Source of the DNA: Cunninghamia lanceolata | Lineage: Eukaryota; Streptophyta; Pinopsida; Cupressales; Cupressaceae | Reading direction: 5' to 3' | Length of the DNA stretch: 64,000 bases | NCBI GenBank assembly: GCA_027924645.1 | Contig: BSBN01000047.1 | Span: 8,990,001 to 9,054,000, forward strand | Part shown: positions 1 through 10,503 of the stretch, piece after piece | Numbering within the stretch: position 1 is the stretch's first letter | Layout: every line of letters starts with the position of its first letter | Translations under genes and position numbers: made by a program | The notes under the pieces: generated by a model | Told to the model about the DNA's origin: nothing | Database searches by the model: none | What the model saw: only the letters and a program-made list of their open reading frames with translations

Positions 1-84
1 TATATAAGTAAATAAAGGTTGTAAGCACAATAAGGGCACCAAGAAGCTCCTTTAAATGTATCTACAATGACATTATAACCTGAG

Positions 85-642
85 ATGGTTGACAGTTCAT
101 ATTATCAAGTTAATACCACATATATTCTATTTAATTATCTAGGATTAAAGATATTCATTGCTAAACGAGATAAATTATTTGAAGAAATAAATTCCTTATT
201 ACCAAATCCAACTCTTAAGAGAAGTAAGGCATCCACAATCTTAGACATCATAGACTACATTCAATCTCTGCAGTGCCAGTTAGTCGTTCATCCGAGCCAA
301 CATGCAGGTATCGAATTTCTTGTTAAAACAAGTATCAACAACGTACCTCACTTAAAAGGTGAATCAATGAGCTTCATACTAGAAACAGAGGTTTCTTCTT
401 CTGACTCTGCTAGATATTTCATGACACCATCCTCAAACAACAAGTCTCTCAATGAAAATTTGACTGTGATCTACAATGGCAAAGACATTTTCATTACAAT
501 GAACTGTGTGAAGAAGGCAAACATTCTTACATCTCTCATATATGTAGTGGAGTTACACAACATACATGAAATCCATGGCTTTGTTTCTGCAAATGATATA
601 GTAGCATTGCATTATATCCATGCCAAGGTTCCTTCCTTTTAA
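85..642 (+). CDS. bHLH-type transcription factor fragment with ACT-like C-terminus
   Basis: An uninterrupted 185-codon frame. Residues 27-66 read as the helix-loop-helix half of a plant bHLH domain: RDKLFEEINSLLPN is helix 1, KRSKAST the loop, and ILDIIDYIQSLQCQL helix 2. The basic DNA-binding stretch (HxxERRRR type) that normally precedes helix 1 is missing; residues 1-26 are hydrophobic and unlike it. Residues 128-185 (ENLTVIYNGKDIFITMNCVK to the end) have the beta-rich pattern of the ACT-like C-terminus of plant bHLH factors, perhaps subgroup Ia (SPCH/MUTE/FAMA-like), but the subgroup is a guess. Family members are usually 200-400 aa, so this is probably a terminal exon or captured fragment. 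It starts 134 bp from the PBS of a minus-strand Tat LTR, in the opposite orientation. The product might dimerise without binding DNA; expression is unknown. Confidence 0.55.
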   Translation: MVDSSYYQVNTTYILFNYLGLKIFIAKRDKLFEEINSLLPNPTLKRSKASTILDIIDYIQSLQCQLVVHPSQHAGIEFLVKTSINNVPHLKGESMSFILETEVSSSDSARYFMTPSSNNKSLNENLTVIYNGKDIFITMNCVKKANILTSLIYVVELHNIHEIHGFVSANDIVALHYIHAKVPSF

Positions 643-775
643 AAATTTAAAAACTTTTGGCAAATTGATAGGAATTGCAGATAACACCAGAAGATCAATG
701 CTCACAAAATTCACAAACAAACTTTAACTTAGTTATAAGAACTTGCAAAAATCACAAACTCACAAAATGGGGCTA

Positions 776-792
776 GATCACTGGGTGTGCCA
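776..792 (-). other. Primer-binding site of a minus-strand Tat element
   Basis: On the minus strand this reads TGGCACACCCAGTGATC, five bases beyond the end of the adjacent LTR. It aligns with the Tat-1 PBS (TGGCACGCCCAATGGGAC) at the same distance from its LTR. It marks the LTR as a 5' LTR, so the element interior runs leftward out of the window and should include the bHLH-like fragment. Confidence 0.6.
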
Positions 793-1057
793 GAATATGA
801 AGGTAAAAATTCACATACGAAGACAAATCAAAGGAAATAAACCAAACAACAATATACCTTCCTTCGCAAACAAATTTGACCTCGCCGATCAAGCGTATTG
901 AAGTGCACCCAAACTGCATTGGATTTTCTCTTTCAATCTTCATGAATATGTGGATTTCTCATGTCAACAACTTTGATCTCCCAAATTGAATGAATGAATT
1001 GCAACATCATAAGCAAACCAGAAAATGAGAGATGGATGAGAGCTTGAGAAAATGTTC

Positions 1058-1065
1058 TATTTATA
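1058..1065 (-). promoter_or_regulatory. TATA box of the minus-strand LTR
   Basis: The minus strand reads gtcTATAAATAgaac, about 700 bp from the LTR start. This is the relative position of the TATA boxes in the Tat-1 and Tat-2 LTRs. Predicted by sequence only. Confidence 0.5.
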
Positions 1066-1195
1066 GACTTTTAGAAATGAAGATCAATGGTGGAGAATGA
1101 TCGAAGGGATCAATGGTTGGAATTGGATTAGAGGATTTGAATGAATGAGAGAGTGACAAGTGTCCTTGTCCTCTCATGAATTAGGGGAGTTAATA

Positions 1196-1325
1196 GGTGA
1201 GTTGACTGAATTAATTGATTTGTTAACTGAATTAATTGATCAGTCAACTGAAATGATTGACTTGTTAACTAGATTGATTAATTAGTTGACTAATTTGATT
1301 GATTAGTTAACTAATCTGATTGAGA
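1196..1325. repeat. Degenerate short tandem repeat
   Basis: About six imperfect units related to GTTAACTGAATTAATTGATT, in which TTGACT or TTAACT alternates with TTGATT. It lies inside the minus-strand LTR, on the transcript side of the TATA box for 1,196-1,057 and on the promoter side beyond it. Confidence 0.6.
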
Positions 1326-1764
1326 GTGATTTGAGGGAGTGATGAGAGAGAATCATGGTGAGACAAGAGTGAATTATGGTGAGACTAGAGTGAATTATGG
1401 TGAGAGGAAATTATAGAGGAAATTAAATAATTAAATTATTTAATTTTTGATGCACATGGATAATATTGGAAAATAAATAAAATATTAATTTTATTTATTT
1501 GTGGTGGAGAAAATAGAAATTAATTAATTTATTTAATCAATATTAGAAGAAATGAAAGATTAATTAAATAATTGTAAAATTATTTAATTGATGCTAGGAA
1601 ATCGAAAACTTAAATTAATTAACTAATTAATTATTATTTAATTAATGCAGAAGAATAAGGTAGAGTGATAATAATCAAATAATTAAGAATTACTGAGTTA
1701 GGAAGTACAAGTATGGCAGATGAATAACCGAGTTGAAAAGTGAGGCTAATTTTAGGTGTCTACA

Positions 1765-3080
1765 TTGTGATCTAAAGGTGTTTCTTTGCATTTTGTGTTC
1801 TGAGTAGTAGCTTTTATTTTTAGATTTTATCATCCTAGCGATGAATAAAAAAAATACAATCTCTTCATATTTTTAGTTGACGTGTTATAAAAAATAAATT
1901 TGCTATGTATAAATAATATGTTGTGTTGTTGCTAGCATGATTTTTAGTTTGAAATGCAATAGGTATTATTATTGAAATTATTGTTGGTCTTACTGTTGTT
2001 GTGCCTACTACTCTAATTGATAAGATTGTTGTTGTCAAACATGCAGTATTAACTATTGAATTTGTTGCTGTCAAGCATGTGGTATTAACTACTAAACTTA
2101 TTCTCATTTGTTGTTCAAGATGCTAGGCACACAACTACCTTTCTTGTTACTCTAATTGAAGCTATTGTTGTGCTAGTTGTCATTGTGTTTCTTGCTCTAC
2201 CTACTATGTTTGCTGATGTCTATGTAAATCTTAAATTTGTTGGTAAGAATATCACTATTTTCATGCTTGCATTTCATCTAATCTAGGTTGAAGCCTTGCC
2301 CCATGGCATTGTACACTTTCTTGGAGCTAACTCATCAAATGAACTTGACTTCCAAGAAAATCATAGAGTGCATAGGCATTAAAGATGTTGTTTAGGAAGT
2401 TGGGGGATTCACCTAAATTTTTGTTTTAAATTTATAATAGGCCAGTTGTAGATTCGATGCATGCTTATCTATACAAACTTCAAAGTGTTTGACTTTACAA
2501 CATTTGATTTATTCTAGCTTTTTGCAGGTGACATTGTTGAAGTGATCATAGCTAAGTGAAGGCTTGCACTACTCATTTTTAGTTAGATTTCTTATGTTGG
2601 TTTCTCGTGTTGCTTTCATTGGTATTTTAATGCTTTCACAGGTATTTTAAATTTTACTGGTTACAAGGTCAAATCCTACTCTAGCTCATAATTCTTGTTT
2701 TTTTATTGAACTTAGTAGTATTTAGCATTTGCTATGTTTAATGTCATTTTTTCATGGTTGTTCTCACACCTTGGTCCAATTCTAATTTTTGTTGAACTTA
2801 GTAATATTCAAGGTTTGTTGTGTTGAATGTCATCTTAATTGTTTTGTTTCCTTTTATAAGAAAAAGGTAAAATACATTAGATATATTAAAGAAAGTATTG
2901 GAAGGAAGCCACTTATGTTAGTGAATTCTTATTGGTAGAAGCGTGAGCATTGCAATTTTATTTACAAATTTTAGATTTTAGATTTAGTTTTGTTCAATTT
3001 TTGTCAAAAGTTTTAACTTTTGGGCATCGCGTGTTGAAGACCAAAACTCTTCAAACTACTAATGTATTTTATAACATTAT
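1765..3080. other. AT-rich spacer without recognisable gene
   Basis: No coding frame with a recognisable domain. One imperfect direct duplication of about 36 bp lies at 2027-2102 (GTCAAACATGCAGTATTAAC and GTCAAGCATGTGGTATTAAC). This is the left flank of Tat-1; it shows no similarity by eye to the right flank after 50795. Confidence 0.5.
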
Positions 3081-3970
3081 TGTAGAAACCCAAAATTGAC
3101 CTAGTTATCATTATTAAAATATTATTATTCATCATTTGCATTTGTCTAACATATTTGAATAATTTATCTATTTTTCTTCTATTTTCCTCTATCTATAATT
3201 AAATAACTTTTTAATTATTTAATTATCTTTCCATTCTCTCAAATTTTAATTAAATATATCTTATTTATTTAATTAAAATTTCATCTTAATCCCATTCTAA
3301 TCCCACTTTCCAATTAATTGAATAAATCTTATTTATTTAATTAATTTCCACATCATCTCCCAACTAATTCAAATAAAATATTTGAATTAAGTCCCCACCT
3401 CTTATCATATTCCAACACTTGTCCATTTCTCATTCCAATCATGTGTGGTAGTACTTTTTATGTACACAATCAGATATGTACTACTTTTTATGTACACTAT
3501 CACACACAAACTTATTAAATAAAAGTATTTGCTTACATAGTCACACATGTACTTTATCCTCGTTCTTACACTTGTCTTGTGCAAATTCACCTATGATCAT
3601 GAATTCATCTCAACCATTCAAACTATCTTTTCTTCTCCACTGTTGATCAACTTTTATTGAGTGCTATATATACACCCACTCATTCTCATTATCATCATCT
3701 CACCATATGGCATCCAGAGTATAGTCTCATGCATAATATCTCCATTAGCATTCATCGAGCATTTTGAACACTTCATCCATTATCATGGCAGCTTTAACAT
3801 TTATGATTTTTCACAATTGAGAAACAATCCACAAATCCAACCAAGGAATCAATAATCTAGGTGATTTGCTTTCATTTATTTGAGGTCATTTAGATGGATT
3901 CTTTGAGGGTGGTAGGATTAGGTTTGATTTGTATTGTTTGATCATCCTAACCTAATTTTTTCTACTCACA
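3081..3970 (+). repeat. Tat-1 5' LTR
   Basis: Starts TGTAGAAACCCAAAATTGAC and ends TCACA just before the PBS. It matches 49897-50795 along its length, with scattered substitutions and an 8-9 bp length difference, mainly near 3870-3890. TATATATA at 3665-3672 is the likely TATA box. The promoter-side half is rich in TTAATTAAATAA. Confidence 0.9.
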
Positions 3971-3975
3971 CATTC

Positions 3976-3993
3976 TGGCACGCCCAATGGGAC
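3976..3993 (+). other. Tat-1 primer-binding site
   Basis: TGGCACGCCCAATGGGAC lies five bases after the LTR end. It has the TGGCRCGCC form typical of Tat-lineage PBSs. Which tRNA primes it cannot be assigned here. Confidence 0.65.
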
Positions 3994-6246
3994 CCACATC
4001 CTTGATTTAACATTTTTTTGTATAGTTGTTTTTGTGAAATTAGATTTTGTAGGGCTCCGAGTGCAATTGTTCTGTAGAAAATCACAATCGCACCGTAGAT
4101 CGTCACAATTGACCGAAAATAGAGCGCAATTGATTCATAGACTATTGCATTTGGTCATATTCCAAGCGCAATTGCATATCAGAGTGTCATATCTAGTTTT
4201 TCATCCGCATCTGGTTAGCTAGGGTTTCTATTTTGCAGGCTGAGTGCAACTGTTTAGATCTGACCACAATTGAATAGCAGACCATTGCATTTGGTCTAAA
4301 TCTGTATCCAATTGGTCAGAAAATTTTTGCATTTGGTTTTATTTCATGTGCAATTGTAACCCAGATCGTCGTAGTTAGTTTTTCTGATTCACATTTGGCT
4401 GCGTCTTATTTCTTCTTTATTTCTTTGGCATCTAATCTTCTTGTGCAACATCTTATCCATTTGTTAAAGAAAGGAGGTTTTGAAATTACGAATCTATTTA
4501 TTGCAGCATCGATTGGTCCAAGACATATAATTTTTATCACTAATCTAGGAACATTTGGATTTGGTGCTTAAAAGGAACCATTGTTTTGTCTTTTTTGATT
4601 ACTTGTTGTGTATGTGTGTAACCCAAATTTAATAACAATAGTATCCTCTTCCATTTCCTATCAAATGGATCTTGGGTGCATGATTACTTGTTATTATCTT
4701 TAGAGGGTCTTCCTTCTCGGTGTGAGAAAGGGATGACCCAAGTGGTAACAAGCTAAAGCCAAGCTCTTTCAAACTACTATACAAAATGTGTTTGTGGAGA
4801 AAGTCATAAGCAATGGGTGCAGTTGTGTTACACCAACGAATGTTTCCCACAAAACCCCATAGAGCATAACCTCTTTGAGCTGGGAAGCCTCCATTAACAA
4901 AGTGAATCACTGCATGTGTAGCCACCTGAACAGATGCCCATACTAGCAACCTTTGTGTAGTAGACAAAAAACCTCTATCTTTTGATATAGGAGGATAGAT
5001 GATTAGGCCTCTAATAGCCATCCCACATTTTCATGGCTTATGGCAGAGATAGCAAAGTATCTTAAGATCTGCGCATCTTAAGGACTTGGAACTTGGTGTG
5101 CCTGAGAAGTGAGTGCACTGTAAGGGGGAGCCTATGCCCCAAGTTCTTAGAGCTATACACCATAAGTAGGTGTGGCTGGGTAAAACCAAGTGGGAACTCA
5201 ATAGATATTGTCCTTGCCTAGCCTAGGTTGTACATGTTTGTGACTGTTGGAGTGATTATTTTCTTACAACCATCATTTTTCTATCAAACATAGTCTGAAA
5301 CCGCAATTAAACAATAGAAAATCACAATTGAACAGTAAAACCAAGCATTTGTTAGAAAACCATATATAATTGAACCACAGTCCATCGTATCTGCTCAAAT
5401 CTCTACGTAATTGGTCTCTATCAAATCCTGCTGCTAAATTCCCTGTCAGACACATTTGAGCATTTCTAGTCACAATTGATTCACAACTTGTTGCATCTAT
5501 TAAAATCCCAATCGCAATTAAACTATAGTTTGTCGCAATTGGCTTATTCTAGGTCGCAATTGAGCTATCATTTATTGCAATTGAATTATCCTTCTTGCAA
5601 TTGGTCATCTACAGATAGTTATCCAAAATCTCTGCTAAAATCCTCATTTTCATTGCTATCTAAGCATCATTTCTAGTCTACAAGCTTCCTTCTAAGCATC
5701 CATCATCCAGTTTACATAACAATAATTTAATTGAGCCTAGAACCATAATCTATTTTGGACTTTTGAACATTCACATCCATTGAGACTCCCAAAATAGCAA
5801 ACCAAATCCATCATCAAATAAAATCAGTGGCTTCCTATAGTTGAAACCATCACTCTGGTCTGATCATCATCATCCTTAGCATCTTATCCAATAGTAGCAT
5901 ATCCCTTGAGTTTAAGAGTCTATCTCTAGGGGTATTCCTTATCCAAAGCAAAATCAATCAATTGAGCAACTATCCAATTAACCAAGTAAACAGTTCAATT
6001 AGCAATCCAATCAACATATCAATCAATCAAACCATATCCAAGATATCAAAATAGAAACTAATCTAATATATCAACCAACCAAGCAATCCAATCCAAACAA
6101 TCAACCTAGCAATCCAAAACATCCTAGAAAAAGATCAATCCAAGCAACCCATCAATCAAACATCAAACAATCAACCATCATATTAACCAACTTTGGAGTC
6201 TCAAACTTTACAAAAAAAGTCTACCAATCCAGGCCAACATCATCCC
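3994..6246 (+). repeat. Tat-1 leader with two degenerate minisatellite arrays
   Basis: A 2.25-kb untranslated leader. Two stretches (about 4055-4400 and 5280-5620) are built of imperfect 20-26 bp units around CGCAATTG or GCATTTGGTC. The middle part (4450-5270) is non-repetitive. Tat-2 has arrays at the same two positions but with a different unit. I see no intact conserved gene here. Confidence 0.6.
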
Positions 6247-7279
6247 ATGGCTCAAACAAGAAGATAATACAAGGAAGCCATGGAGAGAAACTTGTAACAA
6301 TTCCAAAAGAGCCCTCTTAAGGATGCCTCACAATTTACAATTGGAATGAACCCACAACACTTTCTACCTAAAGGTTACACTTTAGGAGCTTCATCTTCTA
6401 ATCTGGGGCCACAAGAACAAGCACTTGTGTATGAAGTTCCTCAGAAGATGACCAAATGTCCCTTCAAGATCCAACAACCATGCACCATGCCAGCAAGATC
6501 ATAGAAGCCAATCGACAAAGGATACTTGTGAATTTGCTCAAAGGAGAAACTTTGCTGCCAAGTGACTTTGATTTGTCCACTATCCAAAAAGAAGCACCTT
6601 CAAATGTCACTCCTGTTGCTATCACTACCATGTCCACTAAGCCCACAACCACACCATCTAATATTGTGTCACCATCCTTGGCTCAATTCCCTCCATTTCA
6701 TACTCCCATTACCACACAACCTCTCATACAACCAACCGTCACTGCTGAAATGCACGAGTCCTTAGCTTCTCAATATACAAATCAAAATCCCATGCCAATT
6801 TCGTAAATGCTTGAAAGCTCTACTCAAAATGTACCTATTGCTAATACACCCCAAGACATGCAAAGCACTACAACCATAGTCCAAACACCTCAAGTGTCAC
6901 AAGCGTCAATTGCCAATGTGTCACATGTTGAACCATCCCAACCATCCAATGCATCGTCCTCCATCGATACCATAACCATACACCAAACCAATTTGGATAC
7001 TCCTCTCATTGACCTCAATCCTTCCAACACTAATCCTTCTCCACTCGACCAACTTTTCTTTGGATCGCAACTTCTAATACCCAAACTTCTTATGTCAATC
7101 CGCCTATTGTCTCACAAGCACAATTCCAAGCTAATCCATCTACTAATCCATCTTTCGTATCTCAACCTCCATTAATAAATGTGTCTTCCGCATTACAAGT
7201 TAATCCATCCGCTAGTACACATGTAGCATATACCAACCCATCCGCTAATGTCCAACATACACATATCGTATCCTAAGCT
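6247..7279 (+). pseudogene. Tat-1 gag, N-terminal part
   Basis: Begins at ATG 6247 (MAQTRR), then a stop after six codons. From 6456 to 7175 one frame encodes a Pro/Thr/Ser/Gln-rich, low-complexity segment, broken only by a TAA at 6804-6806. Such disordered N-termini precede the Gag core in Tat elements; the Tat-2 gag starts with the equally short basic MVTTRLQK. Tat-2 inserted at 7280-7284 separates it from the Gag core, which resumes at 38797. Confidence 0.6.
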
Positions 7280-7284
7280 CTATA
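7280..7284. repeat. Target-site duplication of Tat-2 (left copy)
   Basis: CTATA, repeated exactly at 38792-38796 after the Tat-2 3' LTR. Five bases is the expected size for a Gypsy integrase. Confidence 0.9.
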
Positions 7285-8415
7285 TGTAGACACCCTAAAA
7301 TGACCAATTCATCACATCACTTGCATTTTGTCTAATCTGTCTAAACACCTACATTCAACATTAATTAAATAATCTAATTATTTAATTAATTTCATCTATT
7401 TTCTTCCAAATCACATAATTTCGACATTAATTGAATAAATTCTCTTTATTTAATTAATTAAATTAAATTCCTCCATTATTCTTCCACAATTAAATAATTT
7501 CAATTATTTAATTAGCTCATTATCCTCTTTCTAAAATTCAAATCCACATTAATTAAATTAATTATTTAATTAATTCATCACAATTTCCCTCTTATCTACA
7601 ATTAAATATTTTACATTATTTAATTAAATCACTTGTTCTTCTAAATTTAAATAAATCATACAAATTTATTTAAATTATCTCAATCCTCTAAAAATAAATA
7701 AAATCAATATTTTATTTATCCTTCATCATGCAAAATAAATTAAATCAATTTATTTGTTTAATTTATTTAAATCCTCATATCTTATCTATTCCTCTATCAT
7801 GCACAAATAGTTAAATAAATTTATTTATTTAATTTCAGTTATCTTCCAATTCCTCTTAAAATATCTTGTTAACTCGTGCACAATCAGTCTTATTTTTAGA
7901 ACTCTAAAAAAAGCAAAATTACAAGTTGAGTTATCTATTCAATCAATCTTGTTTTCATCATATTTTAATAAAAATATCCTTATGGATTGACACATGTTGT
8001 GTGCACGTTCATCATGGTTATTTGATTTATCTCCTCCGTTGATTCTTCTGAATTATCTAGACCGTTGATTGATCTCTGTTGAAACCTATATAAACCCCCC
8101 CATCTCCTTCAGAAATCTCTCTTCAATCACTTATTCTCAGGCATCCTTTACAGTGCTTTGAGCATACATCACATCGATTGAGTAACTTCACGATCTCTTG
8201 ACATTGATCTTTGAGCACTTTACTCGCTTGTTGCAAACATGGTTTCGCAGCACTATTGAGCAATCCACATTCATCCAAAGGGAACAATACAAATCTTGGT
8301 AAAAGCTTTCATATTTCATTGATTTATTAGTAATGGCTTTTATTTAGATTAGTTCTCTTTAGGTTATTGGTTTTTGATTTTGTTAGTTTATCATAGTCAA
8401 TTTTCCTCATACTCA
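7285..8415 (+). repeat. Tat-2 5' LTR
   Basis: 1,131 bp, TGTAGACACC to CATACTCA. The 3' copy, after removing LINE A, is also 1,131 bp and ends CATAAACA. The first 800 bp are AT-rich and contain many TTAATTAAATAATT blocks. Confidence 0.95.
8087..8094 (+). promoter_or_regulatory. TATA box of the Tat-2 LTR
   Basis: ccTATATAAAccccc, conserved in the 3' LTR at 38462-38469. Likely start of the genomic transcript about 30 bp downstream. Inferred from sequence. Confidence 0.6.
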
Positions 8416-8418
8416 TTC

Positions 8419-8436
8419 TAGCATGCCTAGTGGGAC
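8419..8436 (+). other. Tat-2 primer-binding site, decayed
   Basis: TAGCATGCCTAGTGGGAC, three bases after the LTR end. It differs from the Tat-1 PBS by transitions (TGGCACGCC to TAGCATGCC) and a few other bases, as expected from cytosine deamination. Confidence 0.6.
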
Positions 8437-8518
8437 CCACTAATTCCTTTTTTTCTTTGAGAAATTGATTTTTTTTTAAGTTACAGTATGGAACAATGCA
8501 AAAGACACAGAAAATCAC

Positions 8519-8660
8519 TTTTGGCAGTATCCTAAAGCACTTCTGGAGGCACAGTACCGCGCCTTCGGGCGATGCTGCAGCGCCTCTGATAGCACAGTAG
8601 AGCGCTTCTGGTGAAACGGTCCAGCGCTATTGGTAGTATCGTCAAGCGCTTTTGGAAAAT
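8519..8660 (+). repeat. Tat-2 leader minisatellite, array 1
   Basis: Five to six imperfect units of about 24 bp around GCGCTTCTGGTAGCACAGTA, starting about 100 bp after the LTR. Not coding. Confidence 0.65.
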
Positions 8661-8954
8661 TAGGTTTTTCTAATCTTATTTTGGTGATTTTTGCAGGGTT
8701 TTACTCACTTAACTATCATTGATTTGACTGACAAGCTATTTTATTTGTCTTTCAACTGTCTTTGATACTTCCTAAGCTGACGTAATTAGGGGTATTTTTG
8801 ATATTTGAGTTAACCTATCTATTCTCGACACCTTTTGAGTTTTCTTGATTTTAGGATACAGATCTATCAGATATTACATCTCAGAACTTCAAAACAACCA
8901 TGGAATCATATCCGGGCCTAGTTTATTTCGATAAAGTATATCTTTTTTTAATCT

Positions 8955-9110
8955 GACACAGTAAAGTGCTTTTGGTAGCACAGGATGGCGCTTTCAGATG
9001 AACAGTATGTCGCTTCTGGATATAAAGCAGTGCTTCTGGTAACACACTGCATCACCTCTGGTCTACAGAAAATCACTTCTGGAAACACAGTGCAACGCTT
9101 TTGTTCACAT
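8955..9110 (+). repeat. Tat-2 leader minisatellite, array 2
   Basis: About six further degenerate copies of the GCGCTTCTGGTAACACAGT unit. The non-repetitive spacer 8661-8954 separates it from array 1. Confidence 0.6.
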
Positions 9111-9177
9111 TTCTTATCACTAACACAGAGAAAATAGGTTTTTTTAACATGTTCATGTAGGACGAGCATTGAAGAAA

Positions 9178-9470
9178 TCTTGATTTATTACACTAAGTCT
9201 TAGAAACACATTGCCTTCTTAAGGGATAATTGAACAAATAATTTCAACAATCTAAGTCTTAGGAACATACTACCTTTCTTAAGGGACAATGGACATGTAT
9301 GCGAAAACACCTCAATTTTCTAAGGGACAATGGACATGAATGCCAAACACTTCAATTTCATAAGGGACAATTGACAACTACAAATGTGTGTGTGCCTAAT
9401 TTAGTTGCACCTTATTTTTCTTATAACGGGACAATTGAACCTTTGTTTGATGTGCTTGTTCTTACATTTT
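9178..9470 (+). repeat. Degenerate repeat with TAAGGGACAATGGACATG unit
   Basis: Five to six spaced copies of TTCTTAAGGGACAATNGACA at 35-60 bp intervals. The gap 9471-10249 holds no recognisable gene; it has a perfect TGACGTCA near 9591. Confidence 0.5.
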
Positions 9471-10249
9471 AGTTATTCATTTAGAAGGGCCTGCTTTTGG
9501 ATTGCGCTTCATCCAAAAGGGATGATCCTAAGTAGAGTTTTTCTTTGAACCTCTATATAAGAGGGATAAGGCAAAAACCAAGTCCTAACTGACGTCAGCC
9601 TTACCTTGTGGTACCAAATTGAAAAGAGGTGTACTAGCTCTTTGTGGAAACAATTTTTCACATTGAGCGAAGTGTTTGATACTCTTAGTAGGATTGGTTA
9701 AAGCTTTTGGTAGCTTGTTGCATTGCTCGTAAGGCGTTGGTCCCTCAAAGTTACTAAGAACCATTCTAGATAGTGACTACCCGATCTACCTCCAAACATT
9801 ACGGTAATCATCAGTGCAAGGGGAATCGATTTAATCCCTTAAGATACTCACCATTGGCTCCCTTGAGAAGAGAGTATTCCCTTGGCCATAAAGCTCTTGT
9901 GACCTACTTGAGATTTCCAAGGGGAGGGTGAGATATCCCTACCTACCATCTCTCTCAAAGATACTAAATGTCTGACACCTTTATGGAATGACATTTTTAT
10001 CAATGGAGTATTAAACTGTGAGTTGATCTACTACAATGAAACCTTGTCTCTAGGGATAAAAAGTGCTTGTTATTGATTGCAATTGTCTTATACATATGGA
10101 AACATTGGGCTTTTTGTGAGCCTCAAACATACACTATCTATTTTGTCAATCCCTTTTTTGCCAAATTTGTTTGCTGTGTTTTCTCTTACCAAAGTAAATC
10201 CAATCAGAAAAAAATCTATCAAAAATTTGCCTTTTAGAATCATCAGACA

Positions 10250-10432
10250 CTACTTCAGCGCCTCTGGTATTACAGCAGCTCGCCCTTGGTGGTATAGTAG
10301 GTCACCTTTGGTATAACAGTACCTCGCCTTTGGTAGCTCAGTCCATTGCCTTTGGTATTACAGTAGCACGCTTTTGGTTGCATAGTCTTGCGCGTCTGGT
10401 CAAACAATATAGCACCTTTGGTCCAGTGAGTT
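10250..10432 (+). repeat. Tat-2 leader minisatellite, array 3
   Basis: Seven to eight units such as GCGCCTCTGGTATTACAGCA and CACCTTTGGTATAACAGTA, ending about 70 bp before the gag start. The same family appears in opposite orientation at 22378-22745. Confidence 0.65.
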
Positions 10433-10503
10433 GTGCATCAAGAATTTGTCTTTCTCAAAACACAAGCAGAATCTCAACATTACTTTTTGTCCTAGTGTAT
10501 TCC

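Larger units (their letters stand above)
798..1764 (-). mobile_element. 5' LTR of a third Tat-type Gypsy element (partial)
   Basis: Read on the minus strand it opens with TGTAGACACC, the first ten bases of the Tat-2 LTRs and of the Tat-1 3' LTR, and ends ...CCTTCA, followed by the PBS. Length is 967 bp, close to the 890-1,131 bp of the other Tat LTRs. It has the same AT-rich TTAATTAAATAATTAA texture in the promoter-side half and a TATA box. The partner LTR is outside the window, so it could be a solo or truncated copy. No protein domains of this element are seen. Confidence 0.65.

Noticed and set aside
4629..5021. 130-codon minus-strand frame in the Tat-1 leader
   Set aside because: No domain recognised and no frame of similar content in the matching part of the Tat-2 leader; most likely a chance frame.
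6464..7084. Minus-strand frames opposite Tat-1 gag
   Set aside because: Mirror of the Thr/Pro-rich plus-strand gag sequence; no domain.
9588..9600. TGACGTCA in the Tat-2 leader as a promoter element
   Set aside because: Single occurrence, downstream of the LTR promoter and not near a TATA box of its own.
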